Below the pieces are notes generated by a model that made no database searches, was not told the origin of the DNA, and saw nothing but the letters and a program-made list of their open reading frames with translations. Both the position numbers and the translations under genes were made by a program. Shown here in pieces: positions 54,177 to 62,432 of a stretch of 64,000 nt of DNA. The DNA comes from Rhodovulum sulfidophilum DSM 1374 (GTDB lineage Bacteria; Pseudomonadota; Alphaproteobacteria; Rhodobacterales; Rhodobacteraceae): the NCBI RefSeq assembly GCF_001633165.1, contig NZ_CP015418.1, forward strand, positions 2,232,001 through 2,296,000, written 5' to 3'. Position 1 is the first letter of the stretch. Each line of letters starts with the position of its first letter.

Positions 54177-57100
54177 ATGACCAGAGCCGATATCCGCCTG
54201 CAGGACCGTTACGACCTGTCGAAGCCCTCTATCTTGCTGAACGGAACGCAGGCGCTGGTGCGATTGATGCTGATGCAGGCCGCGCGCGACCGGGTGCTGG
54301 GGCTGAACACGGGCGGGTATGTCACCGGCTATCGGGGCTCGCCGCTGGGCGCGGTCGATCAGCAGATGATGCGGGCGCGGGCCGAGCTGGAGGCGGCGGG
54401 GGTCCTGTTTCAGCCGGGGCTGAACGAGGATCTGGCGCTCACCGCGCTTTGGGGGACGCAGCAGGCCGAGCTGAGGGGCGAGGGCGCCCGCGACGGGGTG
54501 TTCGGGCTCTGGTACGGCAAGGGGCCGGGGGTCGACCGTTCGGGCGATGCGATCCGTCATGCCAACCTGGCCGGAACCTCGGCCCGGGGCGGGGTGCTGC
54601 TGGCGATGGGCGACGATCATACCGGCGAATCCTCGACCACCTGCCACCAGTCCGACTGGGCGATGGTCGATGCCTATGTGCCGGTGCTGTCGCCCGCGGG
54701 TGTGCAGGAGATCCTAGATTACGGGATCTACGGCTATGCGCTGTCGCGCTTTGCCGGGGTGCTGGTCGGGCTGAAGGTGATGAAGGACACGGTCGAGGTG
54801 ACCTCGGTCGTCGATGGCCGCCCCGGGCGGATGGAGGTCACGGCTCCCGATTATCCGCTGCCGCCGGGCGGGCTGAACATCCGGCTGAACGATCACTGGG
54901 TGCCGCAGGAGGCGCGCATGATCGACCACAAGCGCTTTGCGGCCGAGGCCTTCGCCCATGCCAATCGGATCGACCGGCGGGTCTGGGGCGGGCCGGGGGC
55001 GAAGATCGGGCTGGTGGCGGCGGGCAAGACCTGGCTCGATCTGGTCCACGCGCTGGAGCTTCTGGGGATCGGCGAGGCCGAGGCCGAACGGCTGGGGATC
55101 GCCACCTACAAGGTCGGGCAGGTCTGGCCGCTGGACATGAAGAGCTTTGCCGAATTCTCGGAAGGGCTCGAGCTGATCGTGGTGGTCGAGGAAAAGCGCA
55201 AGCTGATCGAGGTGCAGGCCAAGGAGGCGATCTTCCATGACCGCCGCGGCCGCCGGATCTACGGCTGGAAGAACGACCGCGGCGAAGAGCTTTTCCCGAC
55301 CCGCTATGCGCTCGATCCGGTGATGATCGCCGAGACGCTTGGCCGGATCCTGATCGAGGAGGGGCGCGGCAGCGACCGGCTCTCGGCCGCGCTCGAGCGC
55401 ATCCGCGAGGCGCGGCGCGCCGACAATGCCGAGGACATGGCGGCGCGGTTGCCGTATTTCTGCGCGGGCTGTCCGCATAACAGCTCGACCCGGGTGCCCG
55501 AGGGCGGGCGCGCCTATGCCGGGATCGGCTGCCATATCATGGCGCTCTGGATGGATCGCGACACCAGCGGCTTTACCCATATGGGGGCCGAGGGCGCGAA
55601 CTGGATCGGCGAGGCGCCGTTCTCGACCCGGGGCCATGTGTTCCAGAACCTGGGCGACGGCACCTACAACCATTCGGGACGGCTGGCGATCCATGCCGCC
55701 ATCGCGGCCGGCGTCAACATCACCTACAAGATCCTCTATAACGATGCGGTCGCCATGACCGGCGGGCAAGGCAATGATGGCGGTCTGACCGCGCGCCAGA
55801 TCGTCGACGAATTGCTGGCGGCCGGGGTGGCGCGGGTCGAGGTCGTCTATGACGAGAAGGAAGACCTCGATCCCGGGGGCTTTCCGGCCGCTGTCGCCTG
55901 CCATCCCCGCGCGGATCTGATGGCGGTGCAGACGCGGCTGTCCGGGATCGGGGGCGTGACCGCGCTGGTCTATATCCAGACCTGTGCCGCCGAGAAGCGC
56001 CGCCGCCGCAAGAAGGGCGCCTTCCCCGATCCCGACAGGCGGGTCTTCATCAATACCGATATCTGCGAGGGCTGCGGCGATTGCGGGGTGCAGTCGAATT
56101 GCGTCGCCATCGTGCCGGTCGAGACCGAGCTGGGCCGCAAGCGCGCCATCGACCAGTCGGCCTGCAACAAGGATTTCTCCTGCCTCAACGGCTTCTGCCC
56201 CTCTTTCGTTACGCTGAAGGGGGCGCGGCCGCGCAAAGAGGCTTCGGCCGAGGTCGAGATCGGCGCGCTGCCCGCGCCCGCGCTGCCCGAGATTGAGGGG
56301 ACCTGGAACCTGGTCATCGCCGGGGTCGGCGGCACCGGCGCCGTGACCATCGGCGCGATCCTGGCCATGGCCGCCCATGTCGACGGCAAGGGCGCGGGGA
56401 TGATGGAGATGGCCGGGCTGGCCCAGAAGGGGGGCGCGGTGCATATCCATTGCCGGATCGCCGCGCGGCCGGAGGACATCTCGGCGATCCGGGTCGCGGT
56501 CGGCGAGGCCGATGCGGTGATCGGGGGTGATCTTGTGGTGACGGCGGGGGCCAGGACCGTCGGGCTGATGACCCAGGGCCGTACCGGGGCGGTGGTCAAC
56601 AGCCATGATATCGTGACCGGCGCCTTCACCCGCGATCCGGAATTCCGGGTGCCCTCGGACCGGCTGGAACTGGCGCTGAAGGCGCGGCTGAAGGACCGGC
56701 TGCAGCTTTTCGATGCGACCGAGCTTGCGCGGCGGCTGATGGGCGACACGATCTATGCCAACATGATCGTCACCGGGGCGGCCTGGCAGCAGGGGCTGAT
56801 CCCGCTCTCGCATGAGGCCATCGACCGGGCGATCGAACTGAACGGGGCGGGGGTCGCGGGCAACCGGCGCGCTTTCGAGATCGGGCGCTGGGCGGCGGCC
56901 GAGCCGGGCGCCGCGGCCCGGGTGCTGGCCTCCGAGACGGTCGAGAAGCCCCGCTCGCTCCGCGAGCGGATCGCGTTCCGCGAGGCGCATCTGCGGGCCT
57001 ATCAGTCGGGACGGCTGGCCCGGCGCTATCGCCGTCTGGTCGAGCGCTTCGAGGACCCGTTCCTGCGCGCCGCGGTCGCGAAGGGCTATCACAAGCTTCT

Positions 57101-57581
57101 GGCCTACAAGGACGAATACGAGGTCGCGCGGCTGCATCTGGACACCGCCGCGAAGGCGCGCGCCGAATTCGAGGGCGATCTCGAGATCACCTGGCACCTC
57201 GCGCCACCCTTCCTCAAGGGGCGCGGGGCCGATGGCCGTCCGAGAAAACGCGCCTTCGGGCCGTGGATGGAGCGGGGCTTTCGGCTGCTTGCAGCGCTGC
57301 GGCGGCTGCGCGGCACGCCCTTCGATCCGTTCGGCTGGCAGGAGGAACGGCAGCGCGAACGCGCGGCGATCCGGCGCTACGAGGCCGACATGGAGGAGAT
57401 TCTGGCGCGGCTCTCGCCCTCGACGCTGACGGCGGCGACGGCGCTGGCCGAACTGCCGCTGTCGGTGCGCGGCTTCGGGCCGGTCAGGGTAGAGGCCGAA
57501 CGGGCGGCCGATGATAGGCGCGCGGCGCTTCTGGCCGAGATCCGGGCGGGCGGGGCAGCGCTCGACAGGGCGGCCGAGTAG
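54177..57581 (+). CDS. Indolepyruvate ferredoxin oxidoreductase, fused alpha-beta form
   Basis: A 1134-residue fused IorA-IorB protein. The N-terminal half has ThDP-binding character: TGYRGSPLGAVDQQM, GDDHTGESSTTCHQSDW and GGQGNDGGLTARQI. Fe-S cysteines occur in FCAGCPHNSSTR (near residue 430), DICEGCGDCGVQSNC (near 630) and ACNKDFSCLNGFCPSF (near 661). From about residue 705 an IorB-like domain follows (VIAGVGGTGAVTIGAIL). It oxidatively decarboxylates aryl-2-oxo acids, mainly indolepyruvate, to the acyl-CoA with ferredoxin. In aerobic alphaproteobacteria such fusions serve aromatic amino acid catabolism. GGGGAGGGG precedes the ATG at 54177; it is divergent from the LysR gene. Exact substrate inferred. 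Confidence 0.88.
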   Translation: MTRADIRLQDRYDLSKPSILLNGTQALVRLMLMQAARDRVLGLNTGGYVTGYRGSPLGAVDQQMMRARAELEAAGVLFQPGLNEDLALTALWGTQQAELRGEGARDGVFGLWYGKGPGVDRSGDAIRHANLAGTSARGGVLLAMGDDHTGESSTTCHQSDWAMVDAYVPVLSPAGVQEILDYGIYGYALSRFAGVLVGLKVMKDTVEVTSVVDGRPGRMEVTAPDYPLPPGGLNIRLNDHWVPQEARMIDHKRFAAEAFAHANRIDRRVWGGPGAKIGLVAAGKTWLDLVHALELLGIGEAEAERLGIATYKVGQVWPLDMKSFAEFSEGLELIVVVEEKRKLIEVQAKEAIFHDRRGRRIYGWKNDRGEELFPTRYALDPVMIAETLGRILIEEGRGSDRLSAALERIREARRADNAEDMAARLPYFCAGCPHNSSTRVPEGGRAYAGIGCHIMALWMDRDTSGFTHMGAEGANWIGEAPFSTRGHVFQNLGDGTYNHSGRLAIHAAIAAGVNITYKILYNDAVAMTGGQGNDGGLTARQIVDELLAAGVARVEVVYDEKEDLDPGGFPAAVACHPRADLMAVQTRLSGIGGVTALVYIQTCAAEKRRRRKKGAFPDPDRRVFINTDICEGCGDCGVQSNCVAIVPVETELGRKRAIDQSACNKDFSCLNGFCPSFVTLKGARPRKEASAEVEIGALPAPALPEIEGTWNLVIAGVGGTGAVTIGAILAMAAHVDGKGAGMMEMAGLAQKGGAVHIHCRIAARPEDISAIRVAVGEADAVIGGDLVVTAGARTVGLMTQGRTGAVVNSHDIVTGAFTRDPEFRVPSDRLELALKARLKDRLQLFDATELARRLMGDTIYANMIVTGAAWQQGLIPLSHEAIDRAIELNGAGVAGNRRAFEIGRWAAAEPGAAARVLASETVEKPRSLRERIAFREAHLRAYQSGRLARRYRRLVERFEDPFLRAAVAKGYHKLLAYKDEYEVARLHLDTAAKARAEFEGDLEITWHLAPPFLKGRGADGRPRKRAFGPWMERGFRLLAALRRLRGTPFDPFGWQEERQRERAAIRRYEADMEEILARLSPSTLTAATALAELPLSVRGFGPVRVEAERAADDRRAALLAEIRAGGAALDRAAE

Positions 57582-57893
57582 CGGTGCGGTGGCGCCGGGG
57601 TCCGGGGCCGGTTTGCCGCGAGGATGGTGGCAGAGCCGGGCTGGACCATGCTGCCTGTCTGCTTCGAGGGGCGCGGGTCGCTCTGCCTGCGCGCCATCTG
57701 CGGGGGTCCCTGCTGCTGGTGCTGGTGCCGAGGGAGGCCCGGCCCGTTCGGTCCGCTGCGTCCGAAAGCCCTTGGGTAGAGGTCAAAGCGGCGATGGATT
57801 TTCTTGGCAACTCGACCTATGAGTTGTCCCCGCAGCCATTGAAGCCATTCGATTGCGGCTGTGAATTCGATCAGAAATGCAGGGCGTGAGAGC
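57582..57893. other. Intergenic region ior / murI
   Basis: About 310 bases. The left part is GC-rich and shows no terminator with a U-tract. From about 57780 it becomes AT-richer (GATGGATTTTCTTGGCAACTC, ATTGAAGCCATTCGATTGC), probably the murI promoter region. No gene is supportable. Confidence 0.35.
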
Positions 57894-58706
57894 ATGGCGG
57901 TTGGTGTCTTCGATTCCGGACTTGGCGGTCTGACGGTGCTGGACGCGGTGGCCCGCAGGCTGCCCGAGGTGCCCTTCGTCTATTTCGGCGACAACGCCCA
58001 TGCGCCCTATGGCATCCGCGATGCCGAGGATGTCTACCGGCTGACCACCGATGCGGTCTCGCGCCTGTTCGATGCGGGCTGCGATCTGGCGATTCTCGCC
58101 TGCAATACCGCCTCGGCTGCCGCGCTCCGGCGGATGCAGGAAAGCTGGGTGCCGAAGGACAAGCGCGTGCTGGGCGTGTTCGTGCCGCTGATCGAGGCGC
58201 TGACCGAACGGCAATGGGGCGACAACTCGCCCCCGCGCGAGGTCGCGGTCAAGCATGTGGCCCTGTTCGCGACGCCCGCGACCGTGTCCAGCCGCGCCTT
58301 CCAGCGCGAACTGGCCTTTCGCGCCATTGGCGTCGATGTCGAGGCCCAGCCCTGCGGCGGGCTCGTCGATGCCATCGAGGCGGGCGACGAGATGCTGGCC
58401 GAGGCGCTGGTGCGCTCCCATGTCGAGGCGCTGAAGCGGCGGATGCCGCATCCCGAGGCGGCGATCCTCGGCTGTACCCATTACCCGCTGCTGCAGGACG
58501 TCTTCCAGGAGGCGCTGGGCGCGGGGGTCAAGGTCTATTCCCAGGCCAATCTGGTGGCCGAGAGCCTTGCCGACTATCTGGGCCGACATCCCGAGATGCA
58601 GGGGCCGGGCGGCGAGGCGATGTTCCTGACCACCGGAGATCCGGGCTTCGTGTCGGACAAGGCCACCCAGTTCCTGCGCCGGCGCATCGAGTTTCGCGCT
58701 GCCTGA
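57894..58706 (+). CDS. murI: Glutamate racemase
   Basis: A 270-residue racemase with [14 protein letters not shown] (residues 6-19), catalytic C70 in LACNTASA and C194 in LGCTHYPLL. It makes D-glutamate for peptidoglycan. An in-frame ATG at 57861 exists, but 57894 (MAVGVFDSG) starts at the conserved sheet. Housekeeping gene; its context here is not obviously operonic with the VPLPA gene downstream. Confidence 0.95.
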   Translation: MAVGVFDSGLGGLTVLDAVARRLPEVPFVYFGDNAHAPYGIRDAEDVYRLTTDAVSRLFDAGCDLAILACNTASAAALRRMQESWVPKDKRVLGVFVPLIEALTERQWGDNSPPREVAVKHVALFATPATVSSRAFQRELAFRAIGVDVEAQPCGGLVDAIEAGDEMLAEALVRSHVEALKRRMPHPEAAILGCTHYPLLQDVFQEALGAGVKVYSQANLVAESLADYLGRHPEMQGPGGEAMFLTTGDPGFVSDKATQFLRRRIEFRAA

Positions 58707-58860
58707 GCCTGCCTGCATTCGATGCGGTGGTCCGGCGCGGCGTTTCCTGCGGTGCTCAGGGTGCGGCGAAACATCGTGTTTCCGTGATCCGCATTGAATA
58801 AAGGTTGGAAATTCGTGGGATTATGTTAAGGCGAGCCTGTATTAAATCTTGGGGTATGGA

Positions 58861-59394
58861 ATGAAACGAGTATTTGCCGCGGCTGCCCTTGCGGCAACTT
58901 TCGCCTTTGGCGGCGCTGTCTCCGCCGCGACGATCGTGCTGGATGGCAGCAAGGATATCCGGCTGAATTTGAACGATGTCAGCGATCTTGCCCTGTCTTT
59001 CTCGCTTGATGACGCTGCCGCGAGCTACACGAATTGGGGCGGCACAATCAAATGGTCCACCCGCGAGGACGGCCGGAAGGACTCGGACGGCCCCTGGGGA
59101 AGCTGCCTCAACTGTGGCTATGACGGCGGCGGCTGGGACCTGAAATACGATCCTTACAGCGATTCGAACAAGACCAGCACCGATCTGAAGCTCGATTTCG
59201 GCAAGACGCTCAAGACCGTCTATGTCTGGATTCGTCCGACCTACGGGAACGGGAAAGGGTCCGTGTCCTACGAGGATGGCAGCGCCGGCACGCCCGATAT
59301 CGCACCTGTGCCGCTGCCCGCGGGCGGGCTCCTGCTGGTTTCGGCCCTTGGCGCGGCGCTGCTGCTGCGCAAGCGGGGTCGGAAGGCAGCCTGA
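58861..59394 (+). CDS. VPLPA-CTERM sorted surface protein
   Basis: A 177-residue exported protein: signal peptide MKRVFAAAALAATFAFGGAVSA, a beta-rich mature domain with SCLNCGYDGGGWDLKYDPY and DLKLDFGKTLKTVYVWIRPTYG, and a C-terminal tripartite signal: VPLPAGGLLLVSALGAALLLRKRGRKAA (motif VPLPAG at about 150, hydrophobic helix, Arg/Lys end). This is the VPLPA-CTERM/PEP-CTERM-like exosortase sorting signal common in Rhodobacterales. The start at 58861 is preceded by a GGGGTATGGA site. A terminator follows the gene. The mature domain has no assignment I recognise. The exosortase partner is not in this window. Confidence 0.8.
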   Translation: MKRVFAAAALAATFAFGGAVSAATIVLDGSKDIRLNLNDVSDLALSFSLDDAAASYTNWGGTIKWSTREDGRKDSDGPWGSCLNCGYDGGGWDLKYDPYSDSNKTSTDLKLDFGKTLKTVYVWIRPTYGNGKGSVSYEDGSAGTPDIAPVPLPAGGLLLVSALGAALLLRKRGRKAA

Positions 59395-59446
59395 GCAGGG
59401 CTCGGTCCTTCTCTTGCGTTCGGCCCCGCACGACAGGTAAGAAAGC

Positions 59447-59473
59447 CGGGCCCGCCTCGTGCGGGTCCGTTTT
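59447..59473 (+). terminator. Terminator after the VPLPA-CTERM gene
   Basis: CGGGCCCGC pairs with GCGGGTCCG (9 bp with one G-U), five-base loop, then TTTT (59470-59473). It ends about 19 bases before the argC start, so argC probably has a promoter of its own or depends on read-through. Confidence 0.75.
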
Positions 59474-59491
59474 CCGGCAGGGGCAGAAGCC

Positions 59492-60520
59492 ATGACTACA
59501 TCCGTCGCCATTCTCGGCGCCTCGGGCTATACCGGGGCAGAACTCATCCGGCTGATCGCGACCCATCCGGACCTTCGCATCACCGCGCTGTCGGGCGAGC
59601 GAAAGGCCGGCATGGCGATGGCCTCGGTGTTCCCGCATCTGCGCCATCTTGACCTGCCCGATCTGGTGAAAATCGATGAAATCGACTTCGCCTCCGTCGA
59701 TCTGGTCTTCTGCGCGCTGCCGCATGCCACCAGCCAGGCGGTGATCGATAAACTGCCGCGCGACCTGAAGATCGTCGATCTGTCGGCCGATTTCCGGCTG
59801 CGCGATCCGGCCGCCTATGAAAAATGGTATGGCAAGCCCCATGCCGCCGTCGAGCTGCAGCAGGAAGCCGTCTATGGCCTCACCGAATTCTACCGCGATG
59901 AGATTCGCCGCGCCCGGCTGGTGGCATGCACCGGCTGCAATGCCGCCGCCGGACAATATGCGCTCCGGCCGCTGATCGAGGCCGGGCTGATCGACCTTGA
60001 CGAGATTGTGATCGACCTCAAGGCCGGGGTCTCGGGCGCGGGGCGGGCGCTGAAGGAAAACCTGCTTCATGCCGAGCTGTCGGAAGGCTTCCACGCCTAT
60101 TCCGCGGGCGGGATTCACAGGCATCTGGGTGAATTCGATCAGGAATTCTCGAAGATCGCCGGACGGCCGGTCGAGGTGCAGTTCACCCCGCATCTGATCC
60201 CCGCCAACCGGGGCATTCTGGCCACCGTCTATGTCAGGGGCGAGGCCCGCGACATTCATGCCACCTTGGCAAAGGCCTATGCCGATGAAACCTTCATCGA
60301 GGTCCTGCCCTTCGGCGAGCATCCTTCGACCCGGCATGTCCGGGGCTCGAACTTTGCGCATGTCGGCGTGGTGGCGGACCGGCGGCAGGGCCGGGCCATG
60401 GTGATCGTGGCGATCGACAACCTGACCAAGGGCTCGTCGGGGCAGGCGCTGCAGAACGCCAACCTGATGCTTGGGATCGCCGAGGAAACCGGCCTGATGC
60501 TGGCCCCCTGCTTCCCCTGA
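59492..60520 (+). CDS. argC: N-acetyl-gamma-glutamyl-phosphate reductase
   Basis: A 342-residue Arg[26 protein letters not shown] at the N-terminus, and the catalytic Cys in [15 protein letters not shown] near residue 149. Rhodobacterales ArgC proteins carry TGCNAA here instead of the usual GCYPT. The C-terminal text [18 protein letters not shown] and [16 protein letters not shown] is also typical. It reduces N-acetylglutamyl phosphate with NADPH in arginine synthesis. The frame is open from 59459, but the ATG at 59492 begins at the conserved sheet. Confidence 0.94.
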   Translation: MTTSVAILGASGYTGAELIRLIATHPDLRITALSGERKAGMAMASVFPHLRHLDLPDLVKIDEIDFASVDLVFCALPHATSQAVIDKLPRDLKIVDLSADFRLRDPAAYEKWYGKPHAAVELQQEAVYGLTEFYRDEIRRARLVACTGCNAAAGQYALRPLIEAGLIDLDEIVIDLKAGVSGAGRALKENLLHAELSEGFHAYSAGGIHRHLGEFDQEFSKIAGRPVEVQFTPHLIPANRGILATVYVRGEARDIHATLAKAYADETFIEVLPFGEHPSTRHVRGSNFAHVGVVADRRQGRAMVIVAIDNLTKGSSGQALQNANLMLGIAEETGLMLAPCFP

Positions 60521-60533
60521 GGGAGAACGCAAG

Positions 60534-60995
60534 ATGCGCGGACTGAAGAAGAGACGGCGGATACAGATCATCGTTCTGGCCTTCGTGGCGCTGGGCCTGT
60601 CGACCGGGCTGATCGGCTATGCGATGCGCGACGGCATCAACTTCTTCCGCTCGCCGAGTCAGGTGGCCGAGGCGCCGCCGCCGCCTACCGAGACCTTCCG
60701 CATCGGCGGGCTGGTCGAGGCGGGAACGCTCAAGCGCGGGCAGGGCGAGACCATCCGCTTCAGTGTCACCGATGGCGGCGCCAGCGTGCCCGTCACCTAT
60801 ACCGGCGTGCTGCCCGACCTGTTCAAGGAGAACCAGGGCATGGTCGGCACAGGCCGGCTGGTCGACGGCGTGTTCGAGGCCCGCGAGATCCTTGCCAAGC
60901 ATGACGAAAGCTACATGCCGAAGGAAGTGGTCGACGCGCTGAAGGAGCAGGGCGTATATCGTGACCCGGAGGTTGAGGGCGCGAACGGCAGCTAA
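60534..60995 (+). CDS. ccmE: Cytochrome c maturation protein CcmE
   Basis: A 153-residue haem chaperone: N-terminal membrane anchor (about residues 10-31), beta-barrel domain (FRIGGLVEAGTLKR), and the haem-binding H123 in AKHDESYMP with Y127. It receives haem from CcmC and hands it to CcmF/CcmH for apocytochrome c in the periplasm. It starts 13 bases after argC. In many bacteria ccmF follows directly; here an endolysin and a holin gene lie between. Confidence 0.95.
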   Translation: MRGLKKRRRIQIIVLAFVALGLSTGLIGYAMRDGINFFRSPSQVAEAPPPPTETFRIGGLVEAGTLKRGQGETIRFSVTDGGASVPVTYTGVLPDLFKENQGMVGTGRLVDGVFEAREILAKHDESYMPKEVVDALKEQGVYRDPEVEGANGS

Positions 60996-61060
60996 GCCCG
61001 GTCCTAACCTTCCTGACCCAGACTTTCCCGGTTCCGACGCGAAGCGGGGGAGTTTCAGTC

Positions 61061-61672
61061 ATGAAGACAGTGGAAGAGCTGGCGCGGGAGATCGTCCTGC
61101 GCGAAGGTGGTTTCGTCGACGATCCCGACGATCCGGGCGGGCCGACCAAGCATGGCGTCACCATCGGCACGATGCGGCGGCTCGGGCTCGACCTGACCGG
61201 GGACGGGCAGATCGACAGCGACGATGTCCGGGGGCTCGATCCCGGTGGGGCGGTCGCGATCTATGTCGAGCATTATTTCCGGCGCCCCAGGCTTGATGCG
61301 CTGCCCGAGGCGCTGCATGCCTCGGTCTTCGACATGTATGTGAATGCGGGCGCCAATGCGGTGCGCATTCTGCAGCGCTTGCTGAACGAGATGGACCAGC
61401 CCTGCGCGGTCGACGGTGCGGTCGGCCCTGAGACGGTGCGCGCCGCGCGCGCCGCGGCCGAGGCGGCTCCGGGGCATATCGCCGATGCCTATGGCATCGC
61501 CCGGCGCAACTACTATTACGCGCTGGCCGACCGCCGCCCGGTCAGTCGGAAATATGCCTGCCGCCGCGACGGCGGAAAGGGCGGCTGGATCCTCCGGGCC
61601 GAGGAATTCATCTCTCCGCGCTACCGGCTGAGCGAGGCGGAGCATCGGGAAAGGGTCGCGCGATGGGGGTGA
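61061..61672 (+). CDS. GH108 N-acetylmuramidase (endolysin, holin-associated)
   Basis: A 203-residue glycosyl hydrolase of family 108. The catalytic Glu is E15 in LREGGFVDDPDDPGGPTKHGVT, followed by an EF-hand-like loop DLTGDGQIDSDD (residues 45-56). The C-terminal part has FDMYVNAGANAVRILQ and the peptidoglycan-binding-like VDGAVGPETVRAA and RRDGGKGGWILRAEEF. It cleaves the muramyl-glucosaminyl bond. No signal peptide, so it needs the holin to reach the wall. Its stop overlaps the holin start. Such pairs act in phage lysis or in release of gene transfer agents in Rhodobacter. Confidence 0.88.
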   Translation: MKTVEELAREIVLREGGFVDDPDDPGGPTKHGVTIGTMRRLGLDLTGDGQIDSDDVRGLDPGGAVAIYVEHYFRRPRLDALPEALHASVFDMYVNAGANAVRILQRLLNEMDQPCAVDGAVGPETVRAARAAAEAAPGHIADAYGIARRNYYYALADRRPVSRKYACRRDGGKGGWILRAEEFISPRYRLSEAEHRERVARWG

Positions 61673-62229
61673 TGAACGGGGCATTGGGCATGCTGTTTTC
61701 CGGCGGTCCGACGGCGATCCGCGAGGCGGCCGAGGTGTTCCGGGTCAATGCCGAGGCGGCCGACATGCGCGATCTCGAGTTGCGGCGCGCCGTGCTGGAG
61801 GAATTCGCCCATGAATTCGCGCAACCGCGCGCCACATTGTTCGACCGGCTGATCGACGGCGCCAACCGCCTGCCGCGCCCGCTGATGGCGCTGGGGACGG
61901 TGGGGCTGGCGATCTCGGCGATGGTCGATCCGGTCTGGTTCGCGGCGCGGATGCAGGGCATGGCGCTGGTGCCCGAGCCGCTCTGGTGGCTGATGGGGGC
62001 GATCATCAGCTTCTATTTCGGCGCGCGCTATCAGGCCAAGGGTCAGGATTTTCAACGCTCGATCGCCGGAACGATGGCGATGGCGCCGGTGGTCGCGCGC
62101 AATCTGCAGCAGTTGCGGGCGCTGTCCGATACGGCCCAGGCCGTGCCTGACGGCCCGCAGGACAGCGGCACGGTGCCGCGGTCGCAGGGCCCGAACCCGG
62201 CGCTGGACGACTGGCGGGCGGGGCTTTGA
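61663..62229 (+). CDS. Holin family protein
   Basis: A 188-residue membrane protein with membrane-inserting stretches near residues 67-90 (PLMALGTVGLAISAMVDPVWF) and 100-125 (PEPLWWLMGAIISFYFGARYQ), and a polar tail from about 130. The N-terminal region includes ATLFDRLIDGANRLPRP. It matches the holin family paired with GH108 muramidases. Its start overlaps the endolysin gene by ten bases, so both are cotranslated. It sits between endolysin and ccmF. Confidence 0.8.
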   Translation: MGVMNGALGMLFSGGPTAIREAAEVFRVNAEAADMRDLELRRAVLEEFAHEFAQPRATLFDRLIDGANRLPRPLMALGTVGLAISAMVDPVWFAARMQGMALVPEPLWWLMGAIISFYFGARYQAKGQDFQRSIAGTMAMAPVVARNLQQLRALSDTAQAVPDGPQDSGTVPRSQGPNPALDDWRAGL

Positions 62230-62432
62230 GCTTGCCTTTCTGGGCGCCCGAACGCGCGCCCCATGCCGGGGGCGGCGGGATTTGCGGTACCCCGCTCGGT
62301 CCGGCGGATGGCCCGGATCGCACGGGTGCAGGCGCGCGCCGCGCCCCGAAAGGGCTCACGATTGCGTAAGCGCCCGGGGGGCGCGACGCAAAACCCATTG
62401 GCGCAGTCGCGGCGGCCCGGTATGAGGGCGGC

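Noticed and set aside
59890..59960. Missing GCYPT motif in ArgC as a defect
   Set aside because: To my knowledge TGCNAA is normal in Rhodobacterales ArgC, and the catalytic Cys is kept.
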